The notes under the pieces were generated by a model. That model worked only from the letters and a program-made list of their open reading frames with translations, was not told where the DNA came from and did no database searches. Made by a program: the position numbers and the translations under genes. Below are positions 1 through 8,615 of a stretch of 64,000 nucleotides of DNA, in pieces. The stretch covers positions 39,073 to 103,072 of the forward strand of contig NZ_JAHYCB010000015.1 of the NCBI RefSeq assembly GCF_019430945.1. The letters are read 5' to 3'. Each line of letters begins with the position of its first letter. The first letter of the stretch is position 1. The DNA comes from Neorhizobium populisoli. GTDB taxonomy: Bacteria; Pseudomonadota; Alphaproteobacteria; Rhizobiales; Rhizobiaceae.

Positions 1-5
1 AGTCG

Positions 6-305
6 ATGGAGATGGACGGCAAGGCCGAGGGCGCCCTCAAGCCGCCGTCAGACAGCGAGGTGCAGGCGATGCTCGACGCGGAAGGCAAGGCCTCGCTCGA
101 AAAGCTGAAGGCTGCCAGCGGCGCTGCCTTCGACAAGGCCTACGTAGCGTCCCAGCTCGAGGGCCATAAGAAACTGTTGGCGATCCAGGAAGACTACCTC
201 AAGGTTGGCCAGGTACGAGAGCATCTCAGCGTGACGAAGCTCGCGCGAGGCCAGATCAAGGAACATATCGACCATCTCGACATGCTGAAATCGAAGATTG
301 GATGA
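6..305 (+). CDS. DUF4142 family protein, C-terminal part (runs off the left edge)
   Basis: The frame stays open to the left edge, so the gene very likely begins outside the window and the ATG at 6 is only the first in view. The visible 99 residues are charged and helical, and carry the features of the C-terminal half of DUF4142: a DAYVASQLEGHKKLL-like segment (here KAYVASQLEGHKKL) and a final helix with paired histidines. DUF4142 proteins are usually exported, ferritin-like helical bundles of about 160-190 residues with no settled function. A strong hairpin terminator follows at 347. Family assignment is from memory of the motif. Confidence 0.6.
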   Translation: MEMDGKAEGALKPPSDSEVQAMLDAEGKASLEKLKAASGAAFDKAYVASQLEGHKKLLAIQEDYLKVGQVREHLSVTKLARGQIKEHIDHLDMLKSKIG

Positions 306-346
306 AGATGATGTGACCACGGATGAATTGGCACGACTTCAAAGGG

Positions 347-372
347 GGCCGGCGGAGACGCCGGCCTTCTTG
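347..372 (+). terminator. Rho-independent terminator after the DUF4142 gene
   Basis: An 8-bp perfect stem GGCCGGCG / CGCCGGCC with a GAGA tetraloop (347-366) is followed by TTCTTG. It lies 42 bases after the stop of the upstream gene. Confidence 0.7.
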
Positions 373-427
373 CGTTAATGTGGCGCATCGTCTTGACGAG
401 TTGCGACCGGACTTTATCTGCCTGTGA

Positions 428-655
428 ATGAGACCCGTCCCATCCCCGCCGAAGAATACAGACGCAGATCGCTTCCTAAAGTGTCAGGAAGCGATGGCGG
501 ACGGGGTCTCAGACGTCGCCCTCTCCGCGATTAAGGCGGGATGGCGGCCCGAAGAGGTCGCCGCCGCGCTCGTCGAGTTGGCAGATCACGTCATGCTCGG
601 AATGCTTGCGAGCCGGGACGTCGAGTGCAGCCAGGCAAACCTGCGCAGAAGATGA
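428..655 (+). CDS. Small hypothetical protein (75 aa)
   Basis: A 75-residue soluble, mildly acidic protein whose central segment (about residues 14-60) reads as two amphipathic helices ending in VELADHVMLGML. No family was recognised, although short proteins of this style are common in rhizobial stress regions. A sigma-70-like TTGACG (about 388) and TATCTG (about 415) lie close upstream, leaving almost no leader, so the true start or promoter is uncertain. It is flanked by a terminator on the left and by the convergent uvsE gene on the right. Confidence 0.4.
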   Translation: MRPVPSPPKNTDADRFLKCQEAMADGVSDVALSAIKAGWRPEEVAAALVELADHVMLGMLASRDVECSQANLRRR

Positions 656-817
656 AGGACGGAGTTACCTTTTCCCTCTCCATGTTCAAGACTGATCGGT
701 CATTCGCGGCCAGGATTTCCGGCGATGCCGACGACACGTTGCGGTCTTCGCTGCTTTATTCTCGATGGCGTGCCAGCTTGGCGTGACGCTTATGCCTGTG
801 GCAAACGGAGAAGCACC

Positions 818-1849
818 TTAGTCGTCCCCCTTCTCGTCCAGAAAATCCTCCGCCGGGGCATGATCATCGGACCCGGAGTTTCGGAACCTTAACGCCACGT
901 CCCGAGCGTAACGGTGCAGGTCGGAGCGCAGGCGAAGAACCGCCAGATCTTTCCCCTTGGCCTCGAGCATGACGTCGAAGTCGAACTCGTCTACGATCCT
1001 CATAAATGTTGCGAACTCGAACGGATGACAGAAGTCCGCGTGCCTGGTCGTCACGGGGGCGAGCAGCTTCGTGGCTTTCTTCTTTGTGACGCGATCGATA
1101 ACGACCTTTTCCTGAAAATCTATCCTCGGCGACGAGAAATGAATCTTCGGCTGCTGCCCGTCAGGCCATGTCCTCATGAAGCTCGAGAACGTTTCCTTCA
1201 GATCGGCGCGTTCAGGGTTTAGGCACCAGAAATGATGATGGTCGAAGATGAGACGTACGCCTGTCTGCTCGTGTATCCATAGCGTGTCGGCCGCAGAGAA
1301 ACGAATGTCGTCATGTTCGAGAACCAGCCGCCTTTTCACCGGCTCCGGAAGAGCGTGCCATGTCTGTACCCAGCGTTCACGGCTGGACTGCAGGTCGCCG
1401 TACGCGCCGCCCACATGGATGACGACGACGGACTCGGGTCCGAGCTCCATCAGGTCGAGCATCTCGGCTTGGCTCTGAAGATCCCACACGCTTTTTGCGA
1501 CGAGCTCCGGATCGGGGCTGTTGAGCACCACGAACTGTGAGGGATGAAACGACAGCCGGATGTCGAGATCTTTGGCCTTTCTGCCAACTGCCGCGAGCTC
1601 GCTTCTGCTCTCTTGCACCATGCCATGAAACTGGGGCATGTCGGGGTGCGTCGCATACGGAGCGATATCGGAAGACATCCGGTACATGTCGATCCGATGT
1701 CGCGCCAGATGATCGAGAATGGCATCGAGATACTCGAGCGAGGTCTTCAGATGCGGCCCGCTGGCTGCCCGTCGGGCATCATTGCTCTTAAGGTCGTCCC
1801 GGACCATCACCTTGACGGGAAATCCGAGCCGTGAAGTTCGCTGTCGCAT
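818..1849 (-). CDS. uvsE: UV damage endonuclease UvsE/UvdE
   Basis: This 343-residue TIM-barrel endonuclease nicks DNA 5' of UV photoproducts and starts alternative excision repair. Family-typical segments are LGFPVKV at the N-terminus, LSFHPSQFVVLNSP and HVGGAYGD in the middle, and EHDD and FDHHH toward the metal centre. An upstream start at 1915 is possible, but the ATG at 1849 has GAGG about 8 bases ahead and avoids overlap with the next gene, so it is preferred. It is the last gene of a minus-strand run GH15 - SMP-30 - uvsE, 34 bases after the SMP-30 stop. Together with dnaE2 and SRAP remnants elsewhere it suggests a DNA-damage theme for the plasmid. Confidence 0.88.
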   Translation of the reverse strand: MRQRTSRLGFPVKVMVRDDLKSNDARRAASGPHLKTSLEYLDAILDHLARHRIDMYRMSSDIAPYATHPDMPQFHGMVQESRSELAAVGRKAKDLDIRLSFHPSQFVVLNSPDPELVAKSVWDLQSQAEMLDLMELGPESVVVIHVGGAYGDLQSSRERWVQTWHALPEPVKRRLVLEHDDIRFSAADTLWIHEQTGVRLIFDHHHFWCLNPERADLKETFSSFMRTWPDGQQPKIHFSSPRIDFQEKVVIDRVTKKKATKLLAPVTTRHADFCHPFEFATFMRIVDEFDFDVMLEAKGKDLAVLRLRSDLHRYARDVALRFRNSGSDDHAPAEDFLDEKGDD

Positions 1850-1883
1850 GTATGTCCTCGGTATGTGTGTATATGGGAACACG

Positions 1884-2711
1884 TTAGCCTGGCAGCGGGA
1901 CGCAGAAGACCGCACCCGACATCGGCGCCCGTCTTTGGTCGGCGTCGCTCATCCCGTCGTAGGCGGTCGTGATGATGATCTCCCCGTCCGCGATGTCGCT
2001 ACTTGTCACATTCGGTACGGGCAGCTCGACGGATTGGATCAGATCGCCGCGGTGGGTGTATATTTCAAGGGCCGCCCCCCCGAAGACTGCGACGAGCAGC
2101 CTGTTTTCGGGATCCATGCAGAGGCCGTCGGGTGACCAGCCGTCCTTCTTTACGAACACCCGCTTGTTAGTGGGAACTCCCTGTTCGAGATCGTAGTCAT
2201 AGACCCAAATCGTGCCCCGGCCGGTGTCGGCGTGATACATCAGCGCGCCGTCCGTGCTCCAGGCCTTGCCGTTGGCGTTGGTGAACCCGCCTTCAAAGAG
2301 CTCGAGCATCCCGTTTTTGAGTACGTACAGCCCGGCAGTCTCGCTCGGCTCGGGGCTCGTGTTTATCGAGCCCACCCATAGCCTGCCCTTGGGGTCTAGC
2401 TTGCCATCGTTCAGACGATGGTCATGCGGCAGTTCTATCCTCGCAATCGGGGTTTCCCTGCCCGTCGCCGGATCAAAGTCGTAGATGCCGTCACGGAGCC
2501 CTAAAACGAGGCCGCCAGTTGCGCTCGTGAACACGAAGCTGACCTCCTTGCTCACTGACCACGACTGGTGGCTCCTCGACTCCATCTGAAATGCGTGAAC
2601 GGCTTTCCCTTTGATGTCGACCCAATAGAACGTCGAACTCCTTCCATCCCAGAAGGCTCCCTCTCCGAGCTGGCTCTTAGGCAGGTCTTCATCGAGAAGT
2701 TGGGGGATCAT
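1884..2711 (-). CDS. SMP-30/gluconolactonase/LRE family protein
   Basis: A 275-residue six-bladed propeller lactonase of the SMP-30 (regucalcin) family. Members hydrolyse sugar lactones such as gluconolactone using a divalent metal. The sequence shows GEGAFWDGRSSTFYWVDI near residue 16 (metal-ligand Glu), HRLNDGKLDPKGRLWVGS near residue 98, and GWSPDGLCMDPENRL near residue 190 with the family's Asp. It is cytoplasmic, with no signal peptide. Its start overlaps the end of the GH15 gene by 23 bases, pointing to translational coupling. Coupling of a glycosidase with a lactonase suggests carbohydrate turnover, but the substrate cannot be read from sequence. Confidence 0.85.
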   Translation of the reverse strand: MIPQLLDEDLPKSQLGEGAFWDGRSSTFYWVDIKGKAVHAFQMESRSHQSWSVSKEVSFVFTSATGGLVLGLRDGIYDFDPATGRETPIARIELPHDHRLNDGKLDPKGRLWVGSINTSPEPSETAGLYVLKNGMLELFEGGFTNANGKAWSTDGALMYHADTGRGTIWVYDYDLEQGVPTNKRVFVKKDGWSPDGLCMDPENRLLVAVFGGAALEIYTHRGDLIQSVELPVPNVTSSDIADGEIIITTAYDGMSDADQRRAPMSGAVFCVPLPG

Positions 2712-4494
2712 TTGCGTTCTCCTGGATGGATAGGATGGCGTGGAGCAGCGTGAGATGGCTAAGGCCTTGCGGAACGTTTCCCAAAGCCCTTCCTGAAGAA
2801 GGATCGATCTGCTCGCTCAAAATGCCAAAGTTGTTTCCAAGCGGCACCAGGAGATCGTTCAGCAGTTTCTCGGCGTGATCGACGTCGCCAAGAAACGCGT
2901 AGGCTTCAACCAGCCAGCACGAACAGGCGACGAAGGCGGCCTCCTCTTCCGAGGCGCCAGTGTAACGGTAGACGAGCGGTCCGACTGCGAGCTCCTTCTC
3001 CACGGCCGCGCGCGTCGAGCGCAGACGTTCTTCGCCATCGAAGCCGAACCGAGTGGCAAGAAGCAGGACGGCATCCAGTCTCTCCGTTCCGGAATGCATA
3101 GTGTAGGCCTGCTTGTGCTCGGACCAGCAGTGCTCGTCGATCCATACTCGGATTGTATCGCGCTCACGTGCCCATACATCCCGGCGATCGCGGGGTATGT
3201 GTCCTTCCTCGGCGAGCCACACCGCTCTGTCGAGCGCCAGCCAGCAGCCGATTTTGGAGAATGTATAGTGCTGGAGATCCTCAAGTTCCCAAATTCCCGA
3301 GTCCTTCATCCGCCACCGGTCGACGACCTGGTCTGCCAGTCGCTCCAACAGTCTCGAAGCGCGTGGGTCGAGAACGTGTCCCATCTGCGCAAAGAGAGCC
3401 GCCGTCTCCAGGAAGTCGCCATAGCAGCTCAACTGGATCTGGTGCTTGGCCCGGTTTCCCCGCCTGACCGGAGAGGAACCGCGGTAGCCCGGAACGTCGA
3501 TCTCCTCCTCGTCCGGGACCTCCCCGCCGCGAAGGGTGTAGACGACTTTTGGTTTGGGTCCGTCATCGTCGATGGTGCGGACGAGCCAGCCGAACGCGGC
3601 GATGGGTTCCGAGAGTGCTCCGGCCCGGAGCAGCGCCTTGATCGTGTAGGCGGCGTCCCTCACCCAGGCATACCTGTAGTCATAATTCTTTTTGCCGCCG
3701 ATGCGCTCGGGGAGGCCTGCGGTGGCGGCGGCGACGATTGCCCCCGTCTCGGAAAACAGCAGGAACTTGAGGGACAGCGCGCACCTGACAAGGTCCGCCT
3801 TGAACGGGCCCTTGTAGGTCAACGTTCCGGCCCATCGTCTCCATTCGTCGTCGCTGAGGTCGATCCGGCCGTCGATGTCGGACACGGCGGGTATCGCCAA
3901 TGGTGCCCGGTCGGCGACGAGCAGCGCGACGCATGTCCGGCTTTCTGGATGCGTCACCAGCCTTGCAGTGGTCCGCGTATTGGTCTCCTCCTCGATGTCT
4001 ACGTCATATCCGTGACAGAATGTCGTGGTAAGATCGCCGATGTAGCGGACGCGCGCGTTTGGATGCTCTACACACCGTACGGGACCTCCGGCACAGATGG
4101 GCGCGAGCACGATTTCAAACTCGACGGACCCCGATAGCCCTTCGATGCGTCGAGCCAACTCGCACCAAGGGAGCCGCCCGGACACTCCGCTGTTAAGCGA
4201 CTCGGTGACTCGCGCGCTGCCGCAGTCTGTGATGAACACGGTTTCGAGGACATTGCTATCATCTCGATAGCGCCTCTCGATCGAGAAAGGCTGCGTCGGA
4301 CGAAGGGTGAAGTGGCCGCCCTCCGGATCATGGAGACGGTTGAACAGTGGTGGCGAGTCCATGTCGGGTGCGCACCACCAGTCGATGGCGCCGTCCGCCC
4401 CGACGAGTGGAACGGAACGCCCGTCGCCGATCGCGGCGTAATGTTCGAGGGGAAGGAAGCCGCCGGACCGCTCCGGCTTGAGGGAATGAAGCAT
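2689..4494 (-). CDS. Glycoside hydrolase family 15 (glucoamylase/trehalase-like)
   Basis: About 601 residues. The N-terminal beta-sandwich begins with LPLEHYAAIGDGRSVPLVG and the (alpha/alpha)6 catalytic barrel starts around residue 260. GKKNYDYRYAWVRDAAYT is a family hallmark, SGIWE carries the presumed general acid, and GILSEQID the presumed base. Bacterial members act on trehalose, dextrins or glucan ends; which one applies here is not visible. Start choice: the ATG at 4494 fits the conserved N-terminus, though a TTG at 4557 is also open. No export signal was seen. It heads the operon with SMP-30 and uvsE and is divergent from the SDR gene. A weak match to the stress-sigma pattern (GTTCC at 4559 on plus) precedes it. 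Confidence 0.85.
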   Translation of the reverse strand: MLHSLKPERSGGFLPLEHYAAIGDGRSVPLVGADGAIDWWCAPDMDSPPLFNRLHDPEGGHFTLRPTQPFSIERRYRDDSNVLETVFITDCGSARVTESLNSGVSGRLPWCELARRIEGLSGSVEFEIVLAPICAGGPVRCVEHPNARVRYIGDLTTTFCHGYDVDIEEETNTRTTARLVTHPESRTCVALLVADRAPLAIPAVSDIDGRIDLSDDEWRRWAGTLTYKGPFKADLVRCALSLKFLLFSETGAIVAAATAGLPERIGGKKNYDYRYAWVRDAAYTIKALLRAGALSEPIAAFGWLVRTIDDDGPKPKVVYTLRGGEVPDEEEIDVPGYRGSSPVRRGNRAKHQIQLSCYGDFLETAALFAQMGHVLDPRASRLLERLADQVVDRWRMKDSGIWELEDLQHYTFSKIGCWLALDRAVWLAEEGHIPRDRRDVWARERDTIRVWIDEHCWSEHKQAYTMHSGTERLDAVLLLATRFGFDGEERLRSTRAAVEKELAVGPLVYRYTGASEEEAAFVACSCWLVEAYAFLGDVDHAEKLLNDLLVPLGNNFGILSEQIDPSSGRALGNVPQGLSHLTLLHAILSIQENANDPPTSR

Positions 4495-4583
4495 GGAAGT
4501 ACTGGGATTGCCTGGCTTTCGATCTTTGTGACGACAAGAAGCGTCTGGAGCGCACAATGTTCCCTTGAATGAGCGCCTCGCAC

Positions 4584-4608
4584 GGAACTCATGGCAATGT
4601 CAGAGGTT
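4584..4608 (+). promoter_or_regulatory. EcfG/RpoE2-type promoter for the SDR gene
   Basis: GGAAC at 4584-4588 and GTT at 4606-4608 are separated by exactly 17 bases, matching the alphaproteobacterial general-stress sigma pattern. The SDR start lies 32 bases downstream. Confidence 0.6.
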
Positions 4609-4639
4609 AAGGCGGCACACCCACACAACGGAGACGATC

Positions 4640-5503
4640 ATGAACGAGACACGCCGTCCCACTCCTCCGCATCCCGAACAGCATCAGGAGCCGCCAGGCC
4701 AGACCGCGTTGATGGAGCCGGTGCCGGATCACGGCGAGCAATCCTACCGTGGCGATGGCAAGCTAAAAGGCAAGGTCGCACTGATAACTGGGGCGGATTC
4801 GGGAATCGGCAAGGCCGTCGCCATTGCCTTCGCTCGCGAAGGGGCCGACGTGGTGATCTCGTACCTGTCCGAGGACGAGGATGCGCACGACACGGCAAGG
4901 TGGGTCAAGGAGGCTGGCCGCCGGGCGGTCGTCGCATCTGGCGACATCAAGTCCGAGGACCACTGCAAGGCTCTCGTGAAGCGTGCCGTCGAAGAGCTTG
5001 GCGGGATCGACATCCTAGTCAACAACGCCGCGTTCCAGAGGACCTACGCCGACATCGCCGACATTACAGCCGAGGAGTGGGACGAGACCTTCCGCACAAA
5101 CATCTATGGCCCGTTCTTTCTGACGAAGGCCGCCGTGCCCCACATGAAGCCGGGCAGCTCTATCATCAACACGACATCGATACAGTCGCGCCAGCCTTCG
5201 CCTCAGCTACTAGCCTATGCATCGACCAAAGGATCGATTTCGAATTTCACTGCAGGCCTTGCCGAGATGCTCGCCGACAAAGGCATCCGCGTCAACGCAG
5301 TCGCTCCGGGCCCGATCTGGACGCCGCTGATCCCGTCGACGATGCCAGCCGAGAAGGCGGCGAAATTCGGCGAGCAGACCTTGCTGAAGCGTGCCGGACA
5401 GCCAGCCGAACTCGCTGGCGCTTATGTCCTGCTGGCTTCCGAACTGGGCAGCTACATGACGGGCGCGGTCATCCCAGTGACTGGCGGTGAGATCATGATC
5501 TGA
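4640..5503 (+). CDS. SDR family oxidoreductase
   Basis: A 287-residue short-chain dehydrogenase with a proline- and glutamate-rich N-terminal extension of about 45 residues, as in the YghA-like group. Motifs: TGADSGIGKA for the NAD(P) pyrophosphate, NNAA, the catalytic Ser in TTSIQSRQ, and YASTKG (Tyr and Lys). The C-terminus closes with VTGGEIMI. The ATG at 4640 is chosen because GGAGAC precedes it; an ATG at 4565 lacks this. A perfect-spacing stress-type promoter lies upstream, and a diheme cytochrome follows 31 bases after the stop, so the two may be co-transcribed. A decayed paralogue is at 30645-31170. The substrate is unknown; such proteins are often induced by osmotic or starvation stress. 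Confidence 0.9.
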   Translation: MNETRRPTPPHPEQHQEPPGQTALMEPVPDHGEQSYRGDGKLKGKVALITGADSGIGKAVAIAFAREGADVVISYLSEDEDAHDTARWVKEAGRRAVVASGDIKSEDHCKALVKRAVEELGGIDILVNNAAFQRTYADIADITAEEWDETFRTNIYGPFFLTKAAVPHMKPGSSIINTTSIQSRQPSPQLLAYASTKGSISNFTAGLAEMLADKGIRVNAVAPGPIWTPLIPSTMPAEKAAKFGEQTLLKRAGQPAELAGAYVLLASELGSYMTGAVIPVTGGEIMI

Positions 5504-5534
5504 AGAGACGGTTGCTCAATAAGGATGCTAGTAA

Positions 5535-6440
5535 ATGCGCTCCAAACTTTCGATCTGGTTTGGCGCAGGGCTCGCCGTAGGCGCGGCATCGTTGCTTGTC
5601 TCCATTTGGCTGACCGATGCGGTGCCCCGCTTCTCTGGGGAGGGCGCCAACCTGCAAGGTGGCGATGCAGCGCGCGGCAAGCTCGTCTTTACCGCCGCCG
5701 ACTGTTCCTCCTGCCATGCTACACCTGGGCAGACCGATCCCTTGAAACTCGGCGGCGGGCTGGCGCTGGCATCGCCTTTCGGAACCTTCCGGGTTCCGAA
5801 CATTTCTCCAGATCGGGCAGACGGTATCGGATCCTGGACCGTTGCCGAGTTCGCCAACGCGCTGATCGCCGGCGTCTCCCCCACAGAACAACATTATTAT
5901 CCAGCCTTCCCCTATACGAGCTATACCGGAATGAGCCTCAACGATATCCAAGACCTCTACGCTTATCTGCGCATATTGCCTGCGGTTTCCGGCAAGCCGC
6001 CGCCGCATGATCTGCCCCTCCTGTTTCGCCTCCGCCGCGCCATCGGTTTCTGGAAGCTTCTGTTCTTCGAGGAGGGCAAAGCGGAAGCTGTGACCGCTCA
6101 GGATCGCGGCGCCTACCTTACCGAAACCCTTGGCCACTGCGCGGAATGTCATTCCACCCGCAACATGCTTGGCGCCATCAAGCCGGAGACCAGGTTCGCC
6201 GGTGGAGTCGATCCCGAAGGGGCCGGCTTCGTCCCGAACATCACCGCCGTTGGCATCGGGGACTGGACGGAAGCGGATATTGCCGACATGCTGAAAACAG
6301 GCGAAACTCCCTTTAACGGTCGGGTCGGTTCGTCCATGGCGGATGTCGTCATCAACGCGGCGCAACTGCCGCAGAGCGATCGGGATGCCATTGCCCGCTA
6401 TGTAAAGTCGCTGCCGCCCCGGCCGACGCCGCATCCCTGA
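5535..6440 (+). CDS. Diheme cytochrome c, membrane-anchored
   Basis: 301 residues with an N-terminal hydrophobic segment (residues 7-30) that exports and probably anchors it in the inner membrane facing the periplasm. There are two c-type haem motifs, CSSCH at residues 57-61 and CAECH at 202-206, each in its own cytochrome c domain. The arrangement resembles the cytochrome subunits of membrane-bound alcohol, gluconate or aldehyde dehydrogenases, although no such flavoprotein partner is adjacent. It follows the SDR gene and ends only one base before the convergent cytochrome c gene. It may feed electrons to the caa3 oxidase encoded just beyond (inference). Confidence 0.88.
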   Translation: MRSKLSIWFGAGLAVGAASLLVSIWLTDAVPRFSGEGANLQGGDAARGKLVFTAADCSSCHATPGQTDPLKLGGGLALASPFGTFRVPNISPDRADGIGSWTVAEFANALIAGVSPTEQHYYPAFPYTSYTGMSLNDIQDLYAYLRILPAVSGKPPPHDLPLLFRLRRAIGFWKLLFFEEGKAEAVTAQDRGAYLTETLGHCAECHSTRNMLGAIKPETRFAGGVDPEGAGFVPNITAVGIGDWTEADIADMLKTGETPFNGRVGSSMADVVINAAQLPQSDRDAIARYVKSLPPRPTPHP

Positions 6441-6441
6441 C

Positions 6442-6849
6442 CTATCGCGCGTAGAGATAGGCCGCCAGATCCTTGGCCTCATGTTGAGAAATTCCGGTAA
6501 CCGGCATCGCCGTCCCCGGCGAAAACGTTGGCGGAGATACGATCCAGCGGACCATGTTCTTCGGCGTATTGTTCATCACGCCCCCGACATACACCCGCTG
6601 CCGCATGTCGGTCAGCGGCCCTCCAACCCTGCCGTCCGCACCCGGAATGCCAGGGATCGTATGACAGCCCGTACAGCCGTATTTCCGAAAGATCGGCGGG
6701 GCCATCGCCGGATTGCCGCCGGTCATCGCGATTGCCACCGCATTCCGCTTCTGTCTGTCCCACATTATCGAGGTACCAACGCCGGTTGCCGCAGCGACCA
6801 GCAGGATCGTCGTCCCGATCAACCACGCTCTAGCGGACGCGACTCGCAT
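6442..6849 (-). CDS. Monohaem cytochrome c, last gene of the oxidase operon
   Basis: A 135-residue protein with a signal or anchor helix at residues 9-28 and one haem motif CTGCH at residues 59-63. A GTAMPVTGISQHEAKDLAAYL tail supplies the axial Met and the final helix of a class I cytochrome c. The ATG at 6849 has GGAGG seven bases upstream and is preferred over an in-frame start at 6912. It overlaps the end of ctaG by 20 bases, so it is translated with the oxidase genes. It may deliver electrons to the caa3 oxidase. Confidence 0.87.
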   Translation of the reverse strand: MRVASARAWLIGTTILLVAAATGVGTSIMWDRQKRNAVAIAMTGGNPAMAPPIFRKYGCTGCHTIPGIPGADGRVGGPLTDMRQRVYVGGVMNNTPKNMVRWIVSPPTFSPGTAMPVTGISQHEAKDLAAYLYAR

Positions 6850-7717
6850 AGGCGCCTCCCCGACTCGACGTTGATATCCACGCCGCAAGCATGACCAGCG
6901 CGGCTCCGGCATAGATGATGCCGCCCGGCACCCACATCACGATGCCGGCCAATTGCTGGTCTTCGAGCGGCGTCAACCCCCATTCAGGCGCGGACCGCGT
7001 TTGCGATACGTAAGCAACGCGGGGAGCAACCGTAATGAGCGCGCCGAGGATGCTCGTATGTATCATCGTCACAAACAAATGCCAGGCAGCCGATCCCTTC
7101 TCGGCCTTCCAGATGACCGCCCACCAGAAGACGATCGCCGTGAGGAAGAAGCTCAAATGCTGCAGCCGATGCAGCGACACGATGGTCACGGTGGCATCGA
7201 ACAGGGCCGGCGCATGCCAGACCCAGATGGCTAGACCATGTAGCAAGGTCGCGACGGAGCCGCGCGAGAGGAAATCCCACGCCCGCTCCACCGGAGGTGG
7301 TTTGAGGACGATCATGGCAGAGTGCCGGATGCCCCGCGGCATTCCCCAGAACAGGACCCCGATCGGCCGCGCCAGCACGATCAACGGTGCGGCGACCGCC
7401 ATCACGAGCTCATGCTCGATCATGTGGAAAGTGAAGAGGTGCTCGCCCAGGAAATGCAGCGGGGACATCAGTGCAATGACTAGTACGATCCACCCGCTCC
7501 AGTAGGCGGCGCCCGACTTCACCAGCAGCCGCGCATCTTTAATCCGCGCCCAGAGCCTGAGGGAACCAAGCGCATAAAGCGCACCGGTAAACGCGATCGG
7601 CGTAACAATCCATGTATCGAAGGTCCATTCCGGTAAGGCACCGTGCTCCTCTCCCCCGTGAGCCATAGCAGGGACAGCACTCATGAGGGAGATGAGTAGG
7701 GAGATTAACGCTCGCAT
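6830..7717 (-). CDS. ctaG: Cytochrome c oxidase assembly factor CtaG (caa3 type)
   Basis: 295 residues with a cleavable-looking N-terminal signal, then about seven membrane helices with conserved histidines (SPLHFLGEHLFTFHMIEHEL, HRLQHLSFFL). This is the caa3_CtaG integral-membrane family, which helps insert copper into caa3-type oxidases. It differs from the small periplasmic Cox11 proteins sometimes also called CtaG. It overlaps the preceding small membrane gene by 13 bases and the following cytochrome gene by 20, so it lies inside the operon. Confidence 0.87.
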   Translation of the reverse strand: MRALISLLISLMSAVPAMAHGGEEHGALPEWTFDTWIVTPIAFTGALYALGSLRLWARIKDARLLVKSGAAYWSGWIVLVIALMSPLHFLGEHLFTFHMIEHELVMAVAAPLIVLARPIGVLFWGMPRGIRHSAMIVLKPPPVERAWDFLSRGSVATLLHGLAIWVWHAPALFDATVTIVSLHRLQHLSFFLTAIVFWWAVIWKAEKGSAAWHLFVTMIHTSILGALITVAPRVAYVSQTRSAPEWGLTPLEDQQLAGIVMWVPGGIIYAGAALVMLAAWISTSSRGGAYASRVR

Positions 7718-8016
7718 GCATCCAGCAGCAAGGTTGCCGCTCCCTGCAGGTAAAGCGCGAATACGAAGGCAGCCCCGATCAGCACGGCGAGGCCTGCCAC
7801 AAACCGGGTGCCCCGGGAGACCGAAGGGGTATAAGTCCGGTACGATAGCACCGTTCCAATGATGGCCAGCAGCATGGCAATGAAGCTACCCGTAGCCGTC
7901 AGAATCAGTTCCGATGCGCAATCGATATGGGGCAGGATCTGCCCGAGCTGCATGTTGACCGCCCAGGCCGCAGGCGCGACGACCAGTCCGCCAAACTGTG
8001 CTATGGCTGGTCTCAT
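7705..8016 (-). CDS. Small membrane protein of the oxidase operon (103 aa)
   Basis: 103 residues with three predicted membrane helices (about 8-24, 36-57, 72-98) and a PHIDC segment between the first two. Proteins of this size and position occur in caa3 operons between subunit III and CtaG, where they may act as subunit IV or an assembly helper; no firm family name was recalled. The ATG at 8016 overlaps the coxC stop by four bases (ATGA). A longer open frame to 8337 is a shadow of coxC. Confidence 0.7.
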   Translation of the reverse strand: MRPAIAQFGGLVVAPAAWAVNMQLGQILPHIDCASELILTATGSFIAMLLAIIGTVLSYRTYTPSVSRGTRFVAGLAVLIGAAFVFALYLQGAATLLLDACER

Positions 8017-8615
8017 AAGCGTGGAACCCAATAAAGGCAGGCATAGATCGGCAGCCAGGTAATGACCACGAAATTCCAGTAGAGGCAGTTGTCCTCGACA
8101 TCGCCGTAGCGCCGCGCATTGTCGCCGTGGCGGGAAAACATCAGGCAGGTCAGCACCAGCGTATCGACGAGATCGGTCAGGATATGCGTCGTATGAAGCC
8201 CGAGGATCGTCCAGGTGATCGAGCCATAGGCGTTGTCGTCCCACAGCACATGCAAGGCGGGAAACTCGTAAGCGCGAAAGACGAGCGGCACGATCCCCGT
8301 CACCGACATCACGACGAGCCCTACCCGAACCCGCCACATATTCCGCTGCCGCGCCCAGCGCGACACGAGCATGTTTGGGACCACGCTTGCGACGAGCAGC
8401 GCCGTCAGCACCGTTCCCGCCCTAAGATCCGGTGGCGGCACATCGATCGGCCAAATGGGTGCAAGGCTCATGAGATAAAAATAAACCGCGATCGCCAAGC
8501 TGAAGCCGGAGGCTTCGATCAGCATGAAGGCGCAGGTGCCCCACCACGTCGGGCTCGCCGTGCCCGTGGCATGCAGCGGCAGATGCGAAACGTCCAGAGC
8601 AACCCTTTCTTTCAT
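8013..8615 (-). CDS. coxC: Cytochrome c oxidase subunit III
   Basis: A 200-residue integral membrane protein with five predicted helices, matching the short COX3 form found in caa3 and quinol oxidases. Visible traits are WWGTCAFMLIEASGFS at residues 24-39 with the helix glutamate, and GLHTTHILTDLVDTL near residue 140. Its start overlaps the coxA stop by four bases, and its stop overlaps the next gene. It stabilises the oxidase complex and is not itself a redox subunit. Confidence 0.87.
   Translation of the reverse strand: MKERVALDVSHLPLHATGTASPTWWGTCAFMLIEASGFSLAIAVYFYLMSLAPIWPIDVPPPDLRAGTVLTALLVASVVPNMLVSRWARQRNMWRVRVGLVVMSVTGIVPLVFRAYEFPALHVLWDDNAYGSITWTILGLHTTHILTDLVDTLVLTCLMFSRHGDNARRYGDVEDNCLYWNFVVITWLPIYACLYWVPRL

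Noticed and set aside
2875..4137. A 420-codon plus-strand frame opposite the GH15 gene
   Set aside because: It lies entirely antisense to a well-supported GH15 gene and has no domain signal.
4539..4563. Stress-type promoter for the GH15 operon
   Set aside because: The -35 GGAAC is present on minus but the -10 reads CTT instead of GTT.
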